Below are positions 6,311-14,562 of a stretch of 24,173 nucleotides of DNA, in pieces. Position numbers and translations under genes: made by a program. Numbering within the stretch: position 1 is the first letter of the stretch; each line of letters starts with the position of its first letter. Origin of the DNA: a virus; IMG/VR virus record IMGVR_UViG_3300036826_000082, positions 1 through 24,173 of that record. One strand, given 5' to 3'. The notes beneath the pieces were generated by a model that made no database searches, was not told the DNA's origin, and saw nothing but the letters and a program-made list of their open reading frames with translations.

Positions 6311-7785
6311 ATGGTTGCCACCTGTACGTCAACGATACCAGGCATTGTTAGCGGGAACACACCCGGCAACGGCTTATCGTCATCATCAGAGGTCCCGGAT
6401 CCATTCACACCGAAAGCTAGATCTGTAACCCAATCCACACCCTGCACATTATTCAGCTCGGTGTAAAGTTCCTGCCCGCGCAAGACTGTTGCCTGTCCCC
6501 ATCCACGCGAATCCGGAGGCCACTCTACATTGCCCCAGTTCTTCGGTAGCAGGAAATCATGTACCGCTTGCGTTGCGCGTGTTGAAACGTCTACATCATC
6601 GTAGCCGATCCGCTTAACGACTGTAGCTAGACAATCTACAACCGAATAGGCCGGGTCGATTACGTTCACGATGAAGTTCTGCTGCTTGAGAGATCTGAGG
6701 TAGAGTTCCAGGGCATCACGAAGGGGAGGGTTCAGCGGATTGCCATCAATATCAATCGCAGCCACGGCAACCGCATTGGCAACGTACTCCTGATTAGCAG
6801 AGGCCGCCTGCGTCGTTGTGATTATCGGCCCTGCACCGCCGGTTACACTATTATTCGGAATTGTTAGCGTTGGTACATCAGTCTGCCCGAGCCGACCAAC
6901 AAACTCGAATGTAACAGCAGTCTCAGGCAGCGGCCCACCCAAGAGCCGGTAGTCCCCAGAGTACAGGGCCAAAGGCGCAATCGCCGCGCGAACCTCTTCT
7001 ATGGTCGCATTGTAGTTTATGGGATTTGATACATTACCGTCATAACCTAGCGTGAAGGTGCCACCGGTTCCAACTACGGATAGCTGCTGAATCTCATTGG
7101 CGCCGGGGATGTAATTGTCGAGCGCAACGGCGCGCCATACTCCCGGCACATTACGGGCCATGATAGCGAAGTCTTCAGCCAATATGGGGCGTGGCGGGAT
7201 GAGTCCGAAGTTATTCGTCATCCGGTTGAGGTAATCCTCATCCGACTCCGGATCAATTCCGCCCGAACTTACGCTCGTAGTGAAGGCATTGATGAGCCAG
7301 TCATAGTGCTCTATGGTTTCGACCAGCCCTGTAAGATTGTTCCCCGAAATCCCCTCATCCTGCGCTATGAGTATGACATTATTGATCTGCGTCTGCCCTT
7401 GCGGGATCGTCTGGTCGCCTTCAACCTCAAACAAGATCAGGTCCTGCGAATCTAGATTGCGAATGCCGACGACCGTCCCATCATCGATCGTGTATGGCCC
7501 GTTCGCATCCATAGCGACGAAGGTCGCCAATACCGAAGCTGTCGAACCATCGAGAGGATGGATGTTGGCAACGGTCGCACCGAAGTAACGGTAGATGGCT
7601 CGCATCACCATCGTCGCTGCATCAGCAGAGAGCGACTGGTGCAACGAAATGATACGCAGCACAATCCAGTCGAGCTGGCCCTCAGACGGCCGCCAATCAG
7701 GGAATACATCCTGGATGTAATCCAGAGCGCGGTCGAGCAACTCGTCGGGATCAGTCTCAATCGGTTCGAGGATATAGTCAGGCAT
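6307..7785 (-). CDS. Baseplate J-like protein (baseplate wedge)
   Basis: A 492-residue baseplate wedge component of the gpJ/gp47 family that helps build the wedge ring and triggers sheath contraction. The N-terminal helical part (residues 10-75) leads to DGTVVGIRN and an FEVEGDQTIPQGQT strand region, then GISGNNLTGLVE and the conserved IDPESDEDYLNRM at about 177-189, all typical of the family. Residues about 231-330 are an extra beta domain (GTFTLGYDG, INYNATIEEVRAAI, LLGGPLP, VTFEFVGRLGQTDVPTLTI) of the kind found as repeats in other phage tail proteins. The family core resumes with VAVAAIDIDGNPL. It is coupled to gp25 by TAATG. Confidence 0.88.
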   Translation of the reverse strand: MPDYILEPIETDPDELLDRALDYIQDVFPDWRPSEGQLDWIVLRIISLHQSLSADAATMVMRAIYRYFGATVANIHPLDGSTASVLATFVAMDANGPYTIDDGTVVGIRNLDSQDLILFEVEGDQTIPQGQTQINNVILIAQDEGISGNNLTGLVETIEHYDWLINAFTTSVSSGGIDPESDEDYLNRMTNNFGLIPPRPILAEDFAIMARNVPGVWRAVALDNYIPGANEIQQLSVVGTGGTFTLGYDGNVSNPINYNATIEEVRAAIAPLALYSGDYRLLGGPLPETAVTFEFVGRLGQTDVPTLTIPNNSVTGGAGPIITTTQAASANQEYVANAVAVAAIDIDGNPLNPPLRDALELYLRSLKQQNFIVNVIDPAYSVVDCLATVVKRIGYDDVDVSTRATQAVHDFLLPKNWGNVEWPPDSRGWGQATVLRGQELYTELNNVQGVDWVTDLAFGVNGSGTSDDDDKPLPGVFPLTMPGIVDVQVATI

Positions 7786-8123
7786 TACTCCGCCAGTGTT
7801 TTAACAGTTGCGATGAAGTCTCGAACAAGCTCATCAACTTCAGGTCGCTCCTCTATGTCTATAACAGCACGGGGTTCCCATTGCTGCAGCGCGGCTTTGA
7901 TAGTCATTTCCAGAGATTCATCAGTCGTAAGCTTGAATGCTATGTCAAGTGTACCGAAGTCCGGAAGATCATCACGCTGCTCTAGCGGCCACCAAAGAAC
8001 CGTCCGTGCCGAGTCGAGCACATCATCGGAAGTGTCCTGTTCATTAACATATGCCGCGCCATTAATACTGCCAAATCGAAATGGCAGGCTAAAGTGCGGT
8101 GTTGTAACATCAATTTGTCTCAT
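7785..8123 (-). CDS. gp25-like baseplate wedge protein
   Basis: A 112-residue protein of the gpW/gp25 (T4 gp25-like) family, a wedge component that contacts the sheath. Visible features are PFRFGSINGAAYVNEQDTSD, a VLDSARTVLWWPLEQRDDLPDFG segment matching the family LxTxxGxRxxxPxFG motif, and a C-terminal helix-strand pair ending VKTLAE. I start it at 8123 because a GAGG lies 6 nt upstream; an in-frame ATG at 8135 would add four residues but has no close ribosome-binding site. The start overlaps the preceding gene by 14 nt. J follows at once, the normal gp25-J-I order of contractile tails. Confidence 0.85.
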   Translation of the reverse strand: MRQIDVTTPHFSLPFRFGSINGAAYVNEQDTSDDVLDSARTVLWWPLEQRDDLPDFGTLDIAFKLTTDESLEMTIKAALQQWEPRAVIDIEERPEVDELVRDFIATVKTLAE

Positions 8124-8349
8124 CCGGGGCCTCATCGAGATTATCTAGGGCTCCCGGAGCCATCTCAACAGCGGTCGGCTGCTGCGGTGCAATAGCACCG
8201 TTCTCATCAACGACTCCGGAAGCCAGAACTTCACTAGAGCTGATGTTAACAATTGCGCCCTGCGGCAAGTTCATTGATTCAACAGCCGCACGCCCCTCCT
8301 CATTCGAGTCGGCCTCAAAGGTAACACTAACAAAAAAGTTTATTGACAC
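8110..8349 (-). CDS. Hypothetical protein (79 aa)
   Basis: Begins at a GTG overlapping the stop of the upstream gene as TAGTG. The 79-residue acidic product starts MSINFFVSVTFEADSNEEGRAA, with a two-strand look, and then has a low-complexity Pro/Ala/Asp tail (AIAPQQPTAVEMAPGALDNLDEAP). No known motif. Its place between the fibre module and gp25 suggests a small tail or baseplate accessory protein, but nothing in the sequence proves this. Confidence 0.6.
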   Translation of the reverse strand: MSINFFVSVTFEADSNEEGRAAVESMNLPQGAIVNISSSEVLASGVVDENGAIAPQQPTAVEMAPGALDNLDEAPDETN

Positions 8350-8561
8350 TACAGCTCCTGTTCTATACTCGAAACTCTTTCTTCATGTCCATCTACTAGC
8401 GCAGCCCATGCCTTTGAGTCATCCGATCGAATATATGTCGATAAGCCGAAGCCCTCAATAAAGTATACAACAACCTCGGCCCCCTCCAACACAAGACGCT
8501 GTGACTCCTCGACACGATACTCCAACATAACAAGCTTATCAAGAGGCGTTTCGCTTGTCAT
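8349..8561 (-). CDS. Hypothetical protein (70 aa)
   Basis: The ATG at 8561 is preceded by AGGAGAAAG, a good ribosome-binding site, so I use it rather than the in-frame TTG at 8576, which lies inside the upstream gene. The 70-residue product starts MTSETPLDKLVMLEYRVEES and contains a beta-like QRLVLEGAEVVVYFIEGFGL segment and a helical end (AWAALVDGHEERVSSIEQEL). It may be a small alpha/beta accessory of the tail, or a chaperone for the fibre encoded just upstream; both are guesses from position. Confidence 0.62.
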   Translation of the reverse strand: MTSETPLDKLVMLEYRVEESQRLVLEGAEVVVYFIEGFGLSTYIRSDDSKAWAALVDGHEERVSSIEQEL

Positions 8562-8568
8562 CTTTCTC

Positions 8569-9120
8569 CTATCCAACCCTCACAGGCGTTAACCGCATCC
8601 AACGCTTGGAATATCCAACAGGATTCGTAGAGTTTTGGCTGTACTGCTGCTTTACAACATTGCCTGCCGCCGCTACTGTGATAGTACCTTCAGCCATCAG
8701 CGTCTTTCCATAGGAATTACCAGTGGCATTAACTCCCTGCGGCTCAGAAACCGTCCCAGAATTAGTACAAGCAACTACACACTGAGTCTCAGTTGGAGTT
8801 CCCGACTGATTCGCACAAACTGCGCCGTGGCCGACCTGGTACAAACCCGCCAACGGCATCACAAATGATGGACTACCCGATAGATCACTCCAAGTGTTGG
8901 ACACAGCTAAATTTGCTGAGGCCGCGACAGAAGCGATTAGCGGTGGGCCGCCAATGACTTCCCATTTCTGTGTATTCGGAGACACCGCTCGAAAGCGTAG
9001 ATGCCATACAATCCCGTTAGCAGCATCAGCGAGGAAGCGGATCTCTTGTCCATCAATCGGATTGGATGGGAGACTTGTGTAGAGCGATGTACGCTTATCG
9101 GATGCAGATTGTTTACTCAT
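8569..9120 (-). CDS. Stand-alone copy of the fibre C-terminal module (putative receptor-binding/tail protein)
   Basis: A 183-residue protein starting at an ATG that overlaps the stop of the large fibre gene as TGATG. From about residue 17 on it aligns with the last 165 residues of that fibre: PSNPIDGQEIRFLADAANGIVWHLRF against PTNPIDGQECYFVADAANGVLWHLRY, KWEVIGG against KWEWIGG, MPLAGLYQVGHGA against LPLAGEYQVLNGA, and RWMRLTPVRVG against RWMRIRPNRVG. The two are therefore paralogues. The middle of each is strongly diverged, as expected of a surface exposed to host variation. It probably forms part of the fibre tip, either as an extra subunit or an alternative one. Longer frames to 9165 exist but lie within the upstream gene. 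Confidence 0.72.
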   Translation of the reverse strand: MSKQSASDKRTSLYTSLPSNPIDGQEIRFLADAANGIVWHLRFRAVSPNTQKWEVIGGPPLIASVAASANLAVSNTWSDLSGSPSFVMPLAGLYQVGHGAVCANQSGTPTETQCVVACTNSGTVSEPQGVNATGNSYGKTLMAEGTITVAAAGNVVKQQYSQNSTNPVGYSKRWMRLTPVRVG

Positions 9121-11738
9121 CAACCTACCCTGTTCGGACGAATGCGCATCCAACGATGACGACAATAACCGTTGCTGGCATTAGTTTGTCCGTAGAAACG
9201 CGCGGTCGCTCCTGCTGTCGAAGTCAAGATCTTGTTGCTCGCATGGGACGGGTAAAGAATCGGAGCGCTTGACTGATAGAACCCGATTCCCTGAGTTGTA
9301 GTGGGTGCCGCCGATGCTGTGAAAACTTCAGCATACGACCAATTATTGGCAGTATCATTTCGGAGCATCGCTCCGTTTAGAACTTGGTACTCACCTGCCA
9401 ATGGAAGTATGATAGCCGGTAGAGAAAATTGCACAATAGTTGTGCTGATAAGTGTTTCTGTATCATCAGAAGCAAATAGCTCTCCACCTCCAATCCATTC
9501 CCATTTATATGGTGATGCAGAACCTACATTGTAACGTAAATGCCACAAAACACCATTTGCGGCATCGGCGACAAAATAGCACTCCTGACCATCAATCGGA
9601 TTAGTCGGCAAAGTAACAACACGCGGAGGCCCTATTACACCAGGCGCATAAGCTGAGACTGTATCTGTATCAAACTCAACAGAAGCAATATCCCATTGAG
9701 TTGGATTAGCATATCCCGACAAATATACTAATTGAACAGTTCCACCTGAGGTTATATACATACTCGCCGGAACACCAACACCACCTTGCGCACCAGCCAC
9801 AATGAAACGAACATAGTTATTTGGCGGGCGATAACCAACAGGAAGTGTGAAAGCAGCACCGCCGCCGGACGGCCCGTTTATGTTACCGCGCAACATAACT
9901 TTACCATCCGGCGACTTGCGAAATTGAGCTACCTGATCAGTAGCATTTGAGAATCCAGCACCAAATGCTGGTTCACCTGCTGCCCCCACAGTATGCCAGG
10001 TATCAAGCGGCTGTGCGGCTACCGAAGCAGTTTGAAGAACGCTTTCGGTGTCAAATATGATCGTTGATAGATCCAACCAGCCAACAACAACAGCCCCTGG
10101 TCCAGTCATAAGTTTGACAGTTCCGTCCGACCCCACATCCACTCTACCTACCTGCTCATTAGGAGTAGAGGCGCCTGAAAAAGTACGGACATTGAAGATA
10201 TAAGTCTGTGGCGGACGATAGCCAACAGGCAGTGTGAATATAAGTTCGCCATTAACAAAGTTGCCACTGCTCTTGTTAAGCAGACCGATGAGTGTAATAT
10301 ACCCATCTGGTAGCTTGCGGAACTTACAGGCAACCTGCCCTGAATCTAGTGACTTCCATGCGTTCTGGAAAGCGGGCTCGCCTGCCGCACCAACTGTGTG
10401 CCAACTATCCATGGTTATGGCCAGCGTAGACTGTGTGCCTGCCGCTTGCACCATAACCGTTAGTTCACCAACAGCAGGAACATATACCGAAGATGTACGA
10501 ATAGTTACTGTATTTACACCAGTACGTTCGACATCGCATTCAACTTCATCATACGGTGGCGCGGTTCGGAATACAGCAACTCCTACATTGCGACTATTGA
10601 AGTTGTGTGTAATAGTGAATGCAGTTGCCGCGCCATCACCTATAACCTGGGTGTATACTTGACCACCATCCACACCCTTAAGTGCTGAACCAGAATCAAC
10701 ACTGACACCTGTGATCTTGATTATCTGCGCGATAAGGACATACGGCGGCAAGTTGTTATGCGCGGTCGAGGCGTCGGAACCGGTGACCGCGTGGGAATGC
10801 CGTGCGCTAGCGCCGCCTGTTGCTGATTGCTGGCCCTTGTTATATGTACCAGCAGAGCCAAGATTGCCGCCACTCGTCCAGTCGCTCACAACTCCTGCGG
10901 CCGTATAGTGGGCGTGGTCAGGCGAATCAACGCCAGTGGTTATGGCCTTCTGCGCGGCCTCGGCGGCCGTCAACAAATGCGCTGCTTCACCGCCGGTTAG
11001 ACCTTGGCTAGCTAGGTCAGGTGCGCCATAAATGAACTTCGACCGCAGATCAGGGATGTTGTATGTAGTAGATCCATCCCCAGAACCATACTTGGTTCCC
11101 AATTGCGCGAACAACTGCGAGTAGACTGAGCGAGACAAAGCACGGCCATCACACAATACCCAATTGTCCGGTATCGTCTGGCCAGAGAACGCCTTCACAG
11201 TGCCGATGGCATCTGTATCATATACAGTTCCTACCGGACCGGTATCACCCTTGTCGCCCTTATCACCCTTATCGCCTTTGTCACCTTTCGCGCCGGTTGC
11301 GCCAGCGGCACCGGCGGGGCCAGTATTTCCTGTATCACCCTTCAGGCCTTGAATACCTTGCGGGATACCGAACCGAAAATCAAAGTGGTTTGGAGTCGGT
11401 TCTAGAACAAGTACTGAAGCGGGTGATCCCGGAGCGAGCGTCGTCGCCTCAGCCTGCGCAGAAACATCTCCACCGCCACCGCCGCCGACCGGAGCACCAT
11501 CATCACGTGGTATCCAGTCGACGATCCATTGCTGGCCACCGTTCTCATCCTGAGCCAAAAGACAATAGTCACCGCGCTTGGGGATCGAGACACCAAGCGA
11601 GTGCGACCATTTCGGACGGAATTTGATAGGCCCCGTGGTGACGCGGCTAACGTAGAGCAAGTCCGGCGTTGTAACCCGGACAGAGGCGTCCGCATCTGCT
11701 GCATCATCAGCAATCTGGCCATTAAAGAACTGAATCAT
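9120..11738 (-). CDS. Large mosaic spike/tail-fibre protein (collagen-like repeats, collar domain, C-terminal modules)
   Basis: An 872-residue virion protein made of several modules. Residues about 1-80 resemble the N-terminal OB-like domain of baseplate spikes (LLYVSRVTTGPIKFRP, GDYCLLAQDENGGQQWIVDW). After a Gly-rich linker, residues 128-170 are 14 perfect Gly-x-y triplets with four GDK in a row, a collagen-like trimeric stalk. A tail collar domain follows at about 174-240 (NWVLCDGRALSRSVYSQLF, YNIPDLRSKF), then HxH-bearing loops to about 342. Two repeats start WHTVGAAGEPAF at 446 and 581 and share FTLPVGYRPP. Residues 708-872 form the module repeated by the next gene. It probably reaches the receptor. 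It is coupled to the hub by ATGA. Confidence 0.85.
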   Translation of the reverse strand: MIQFFNGQIADDAADADASVRVTTPDLLYVSRVTTGPIKFRPKWSHSLGVSIPKRGDYCLLAQDENGGQQWIVDWIPRDDGAPVGGGGGGDVSAQAEATTLAPGSPASVLVLEPTPNHFDFRFGIPQGIQGLKGDTGNTGPAGAAGATGAKGDKGDKGDKGDKGDTGPVGTVYDTDAIGTVKAFSGQTIPDNWVLCDGRALSRSVYSQLFAQLGTKYGSGDGSTTYNIPDLRSKFIYGAPDLASQGLTGGEAAHLLTAAEAAQKAITTGVDSPDHAHYTAAGVVSDWTSGGNLGSAGTYNKGQQSATGGASARHSHAVTGSDASTAHNNLPPYVLIAQIIKITGVSVDSGSALKGVDGGQVYTQVIGDGAATAFTITHNFNSRNVGVAVFRTAPPYDEVECDVERTGVNTVTIRTSSVYVPAVGELTVMVQAAGTQSTLAITMDSWHTVGAAGEPAFQNAWKSLDSGQVACKFRKLPDGYITLIGLLNKSSGNFVNGELIFTLPVGYRPPQTYIFNVRTFSGASTPNEQVGRVDVGSDGTVKLMTGPGAVVVGWLDLSTIIFDTESVLQTASVAAQPLDTWHTVGAAGEPAFGAGFSNATDQVAQFRKSPDGKVMLRGNINGPSGGGAAFTLPVGYRPPNNYVRFIVAGAQGGVGVPASMYITSGGTVQLVYLSGYANPTQWDIASVEFDTDTVSAYAPGVIGPPRVVTLPTNPIDGQECYFVADAANGVLWHLRYNVGSASPYKWEWIGGGELFASDDTETLISTTIVQFSLPAIILPLAGEYQVLNGAMLRNDTANNWSYAEVFTASAAPTTTQGIGFYQSSAPILYPSHASNKILTSTAGATARFYGQTNASNGYCRHRWMRIRPNRVG
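11229..11357 (-). repeat. Collagen-like Gly-X-Y repeat (14 triplets)
   Basis: Encodes residues 128-170 of the large fibre: 14 uninterrupted Gly-x-y triplets, including four successive Gly-Asp-Lys. The DNA is repetitive with mixed synonymous codons. Such stalks trimerise in phage fibres and can vary in length by recombination. Confidence 0.9.
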
Positions 11739-13810
11739 GTCTGCCGCTCGACTCGCTTATCTGTACTTTGTGGTGCAGGTGTACCGGGTGCCGGTCGCCC
11801 ACCCTGCGTTAGACGACAACCGAAGTGCACATGATTCCAATGCCCACCACCCGCATCCGTGCGGTATAGGAGCTGATACCTAAACCGGTCGTCTGTATGT
11901 TCCCAGATCCCGTTGCCCTCATCTACCAGATGGAATATGTCCTGCAGCTTCTTGGCGAGCTGGTCCATTTCCTTGGTAGGCGCAGTACGGTCAAAGTTGC
12001 CCTTTGACGTATTCGACATATCCGCCGCCCAGGCATACCACTTCGGACCCTTATGGTCCGAGACATTGCCCGAGGTTGTATATGTCGAGTGCGCATTATT
12101 GGCGGCATTTACACCAGCAACCGTAGTGCCATACGTCGCGCTCGAACCCAGGATCTTGCGTGCCTGAGGAATGACGATTTTGTCGATGACCTCATAAGCG
12201 AGCATGCCGTGTGTATCGGCATACGTCGCGCCATCATCGGCATTGCCAACGGTCTTTGAACCTACATCGTGCGCTGGCTCCTTCTTCTTGCGCAGAGGCT
12301 TGATAAGAGTGATAGTGCCGGTCTGCTCAAACATGCTCCGCTTAATATTGCTCACAAGCCAGCGACCGCGCGCCGGGCCACCATCGTGCGGAGCTTTCCC
12401 ACCGGCCGCGCCATACCGGCCGAACGTAACCACCGTGCCGACCGGCGCAACCCAGCGGTCCATACGCACACTAAGGGTCATCTCTTGCAAACCCTTCGGC
12501 GCGGAATTGTTCCAGCTGAAGCTGATGCCTTCGATGCCTTCCTCATCCTTGTAAAAGCGCATCCGCGACCGCGACCGAAACAAACGCTCGTAATCAATCA
12601 AGTACAGAGTATCCCGGACCCAGAAGGATGCCCAGTTAACCTGACCCATTAGACGATAGATCGCCGCGAGGTAGTTCTCACCATTCTCATTCGGGTCCGA
12701 ATCGAACTCATATGTCTTAGGATATGATACCGTGACTGTCTGGCTAGTTAGGTCAGCGTTATCGCTGCCCATCCAGATCTTTACATCTTTCTTCGCCTCA
12801 TCCCAGACCTTCTGGATCTTGCCAGGATAGCCCTGGTTAACAGCGCCCTGCGAAGCTTCGGCTACATACGGCCATGGAGAATTTGGCATCTCCTTGCGCT
12901 TCTTCAAAAGTGCATCCCACATAGCCGGGGCATCACCCTCAATAGTCTCCGTACCAGGCCACCACTTTGGGTTCTGCTGAAACGCGCCCAAGTACGGTGG
13001 GTTAGGCGGCTTTGGGTGATTGCTAATACCGGATTCGACTATCCCAATTGCGAGACCACATATCAGGGCGTTGCCGTGTGCACCATGATTAACACCAATG
13101 CGCAAGGTGTCGTTGATGTTCTCTAGTTGCTCACTGTTCGCAGGCTGACCATTTACAGTGTAGCCATCCTCTTTGCCTGAACCAGGTAGCCGCTTGGCAT
13201 CTGAGCTAGTCTTTGTCTCTTTGTCACCCTTCGCAATGGGCTGCTTCTTGTGGAGTTCAGGACAATAGACGGGGATCTTCGTTACCTTTACAGAACGCAC
13301 TAGCTTATTGACCGTGAACTCGGCACGCGTCATCTTATTGCGGCTCACATGCACACGCTTGTTGTGGTACATAATGTACTTCGCGTTGCGTGTGATGAAG
13401 GTCAAGGTAATATCGTCGTCGTCAACCTCGATCCCATCAAGACGATACCACCGGCGCTCATTAACCTTTATGTCAATAGCATGCTCTAGCGCCCCGGAAT
13501 TCAGCAGGCGCCATTCCGGGTCATGAACCGTAAGCTTGAAGGTTGGCGTTGCATCAATGCTCTCCTCGAAGACAGCATCAACTACCAGATCCTTGATATT
13601 AGCTCCGCGCTTTTTGTCTTTCTTATCACCAAGGATGTGGAGATAGATTGAAGTTACATCGAGGTCACGCTTGAGATGGCTTATCTCATCATCGATATTG
13701 TCCTGCCCTGCATTCGCGGTGTTCTTACCCGATGTGATACTCGGCACAGCGCGAGTATTGCCGGACAGGTAGTCAACGGCGCGAATGTTGCTGTCAAGCG
13801 GAAGCGTCAT
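11735..13810 (-). CDS. Baseplate hub protein with embedded lytic transglycosylase-like and C-terminal M15-like peptidase domains
   Basis: A 691-residue protein at the hub position, after the LysM protein. The framework at about 50-180 and 350-505 (SIYLHILGDKK, TFKLTVHDPEW, WYRLDGIEVDDDDITLTFI, LYLIDYERLFRSRSRMRFY, GTVVTFGRYG) resembles gp27/gpD-like hubs. Residues about 238-345 form an insert: NALICGLAIGIVESGI, YLGAFQQNPKWW, PYVAEASQGAVNQGYPG. It fits actinobacterial lytic-transglycosylase-like domains, with Glu259 as likely catalytic residue. Residues about 535-668 carry S-D-H586, A-A-D597 and GHWNHVHFG (His657, His660, His662), the zinc ligand pattern of M15-type peptidases. It could thus cut both glycan and peptide bonds during DNA entry. 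It starts by ATGA overlap. Confidence 0.82.
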   Translation of the reverse strand: MTLPLDSNIRAVDYLSGNTRAVPSITSGKNTANAGQDNIDDEISHLKRDLDVTSIYLHILGDKKDKKRGANIKDLVVDAVFEESIDATPTFKLTVHDPEWRLLNSGALEHAIDIKVNERRWYRLDGIEVDDDDITLTFITRNAKYIMYHNKRVHVSRNKMTRAEFTVNKLVRSVKVTKIPVYCPELHKKQPIAKGDKETKTSSDAKRLPGSGKEDGYTVNGQPANSEQLENINDTLRIGVNHGAHGNALICGLAIGIVESGISNHPKPPNPPYLGAFQQNPKWWPGTETIEGDAPAMWDALLKKRKEMPNSPWPYVAEASQGAVNQGYPGKIQKVWDEAKKDVKIWMGSDNADLTSQTVTVSYPKTYEFDSDPNENGENYLAAIYRLMGQVNWASFWVRDTLYLIDYERLFRSRSRMRFYKDEEGIEGISFSWNNSAPKGLQEMTLSVRMDRWVAPVGTVVTFGRYGAAGGKAPHDGGPARGRWLVSNIKRSMFEQTGTITLIKPLRKKKEPAHDVGSKTVGNADDGATYADTHGMLAYEVIDKIVIPQARKILGSSATYGTTVAGVNAANNAHSTYTTSGNVSDHKGPKWYAWAADMSNTSKGNFDRTAPTKEMDQLAKKLQDIFHLVDEGNGIWEHTDDRFRYQLLYRTDAGGGHWNHVHFGCRLTQGGRPAPGTPAPQSTDKRVERQT

Positions 13811-14562
13811 TCAAACGGAATGCCCAGCCGCGTGCCGGTCTTGAGCTTCTTGTGCGGGTCGCGGATGTTATTCTTCTGTGCGATCTTCCGCCATTTAGTC
13901 GAATCGCCATATACATCTTTGCGCTTGGCGATCTTAGGCAGTGTATCACCCTGCTTCGTTATGTACGTCCTGCCCTGATAGTACCCAGCAGCCCCTTTCT
14001 TGACGACCTTCTTGCGCCCTTGTTTGGCGACCTTAGCCCCCAGACGCCCAAAGACTTGTGGCTTGATGAACTGGCGAATTACTACAGAACCGCCACAACG
14101 TACACGATTGCCATAAGCATTGCGGATCTCAACATCTTCATTCCAGTCTACGTTCTCAATCACCCACTGCCCATTAGGGAAGGTGTTGTAGTCGTGAGGA
14201 ATTACGCCATCACTGAAGACCTTGAATGTCGGCGGAACGTCGGAGCCGCCGATCCCGCATAGCCGCTCAAGCTGTGTTATCTGCTGCTCGACCCGTACAC
14301 CGGGACCGGGGTTTTGTAATTGCGGATCTTGTTGGATGCTCTCAAACCAGTTATCGACCATGAACGGAATTCGGATCGCCATAGGGTTGCGACCCTTCCA
14401 CTCAGTAAGCCCGATATCCCGAGGCCGACCGCTAACCTCCCAACCACCATACCCGTCAGTAACAATCGGAGGCCCCTGCCCATACTTAGCTGTGAAGAAA
14501 TATTGCGTGTCGTTTGAATCCGCACGCACTGATTCAAACGTGAAGCGTGTGTAGTCAGGCAT
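13807..14562 (-). CDS. LysM-domain baseplate/tail protein
   Basis: A 251-residue protein joining tube end to baseplate, comparable to the LysM proteins (P2 gpX, T4 gp53 and PBSX-type) found between tape measure and hub. The C-terminal LysM is clear at about 197-251: RTYITKQGDTLPKIAKRKDVYG, WRKIAQKNNIRDP, LKTGTRLGIPFE. The N-terminal part is beta-rich (FTFESVRADSNDTQYFF, GGWEVSGRPRDIGLTEW, WVIENVDWNEDVEIRN) and is joined by a basic KKVVKKGAAGYY linker. I start at 14562 because GGGGCGAG precedes this ATG and because MPDYTRFTF follows; the frame runs on to 14631 but inside the tape measure gene. Start and upstream stop share an 8-nt overlap (ATGCCTGA). Confidence 0.8.
   Translation of the reverse strand: MPDYTRFTFESVRADSNDTQYFFTAKYGQGPPIVTDGYGGWEVSGRPRDIGLTEWKGRNPMAIRIPFMVDNWFESIQQDPQLQNPGPGVRVEQQITQLERLCGIGGSDVPPTFKVFSDGVIPHDYNTFPNGQWVIENVDWNEDVEIRNAYGNRVRCGGSVVIRQFIKPQVFGRLGAKVAKQGRKKVVKKGAAGYYQGRTYITKQGDTLPKIAKRKDVYGDSTKWRKIAQKNNIRDPHKKLKTGTRLGIPFE

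Noticed and set aside
7558-8148. 196-residue plus-strand ORF opposite baseplate J and gp25
   Set aside because: It is Ser/Arg-rich, overlaps two well-supported genes and has no recognisable motif.
11229-11357. CRISPR-like or tandem DNA repeat
   Set aside because: The repetition is the codon pattern of Gly-X-Y collagen triplets in frame, without spacers.
8569-11738. Diversity-generating retroelement acting on the fibre C-terminal modules
   Set aside because: The two modules differ throughout, by synonymous and other changes. No reverse transcriptase or adenine-biased template/variable repeat pair is visible.
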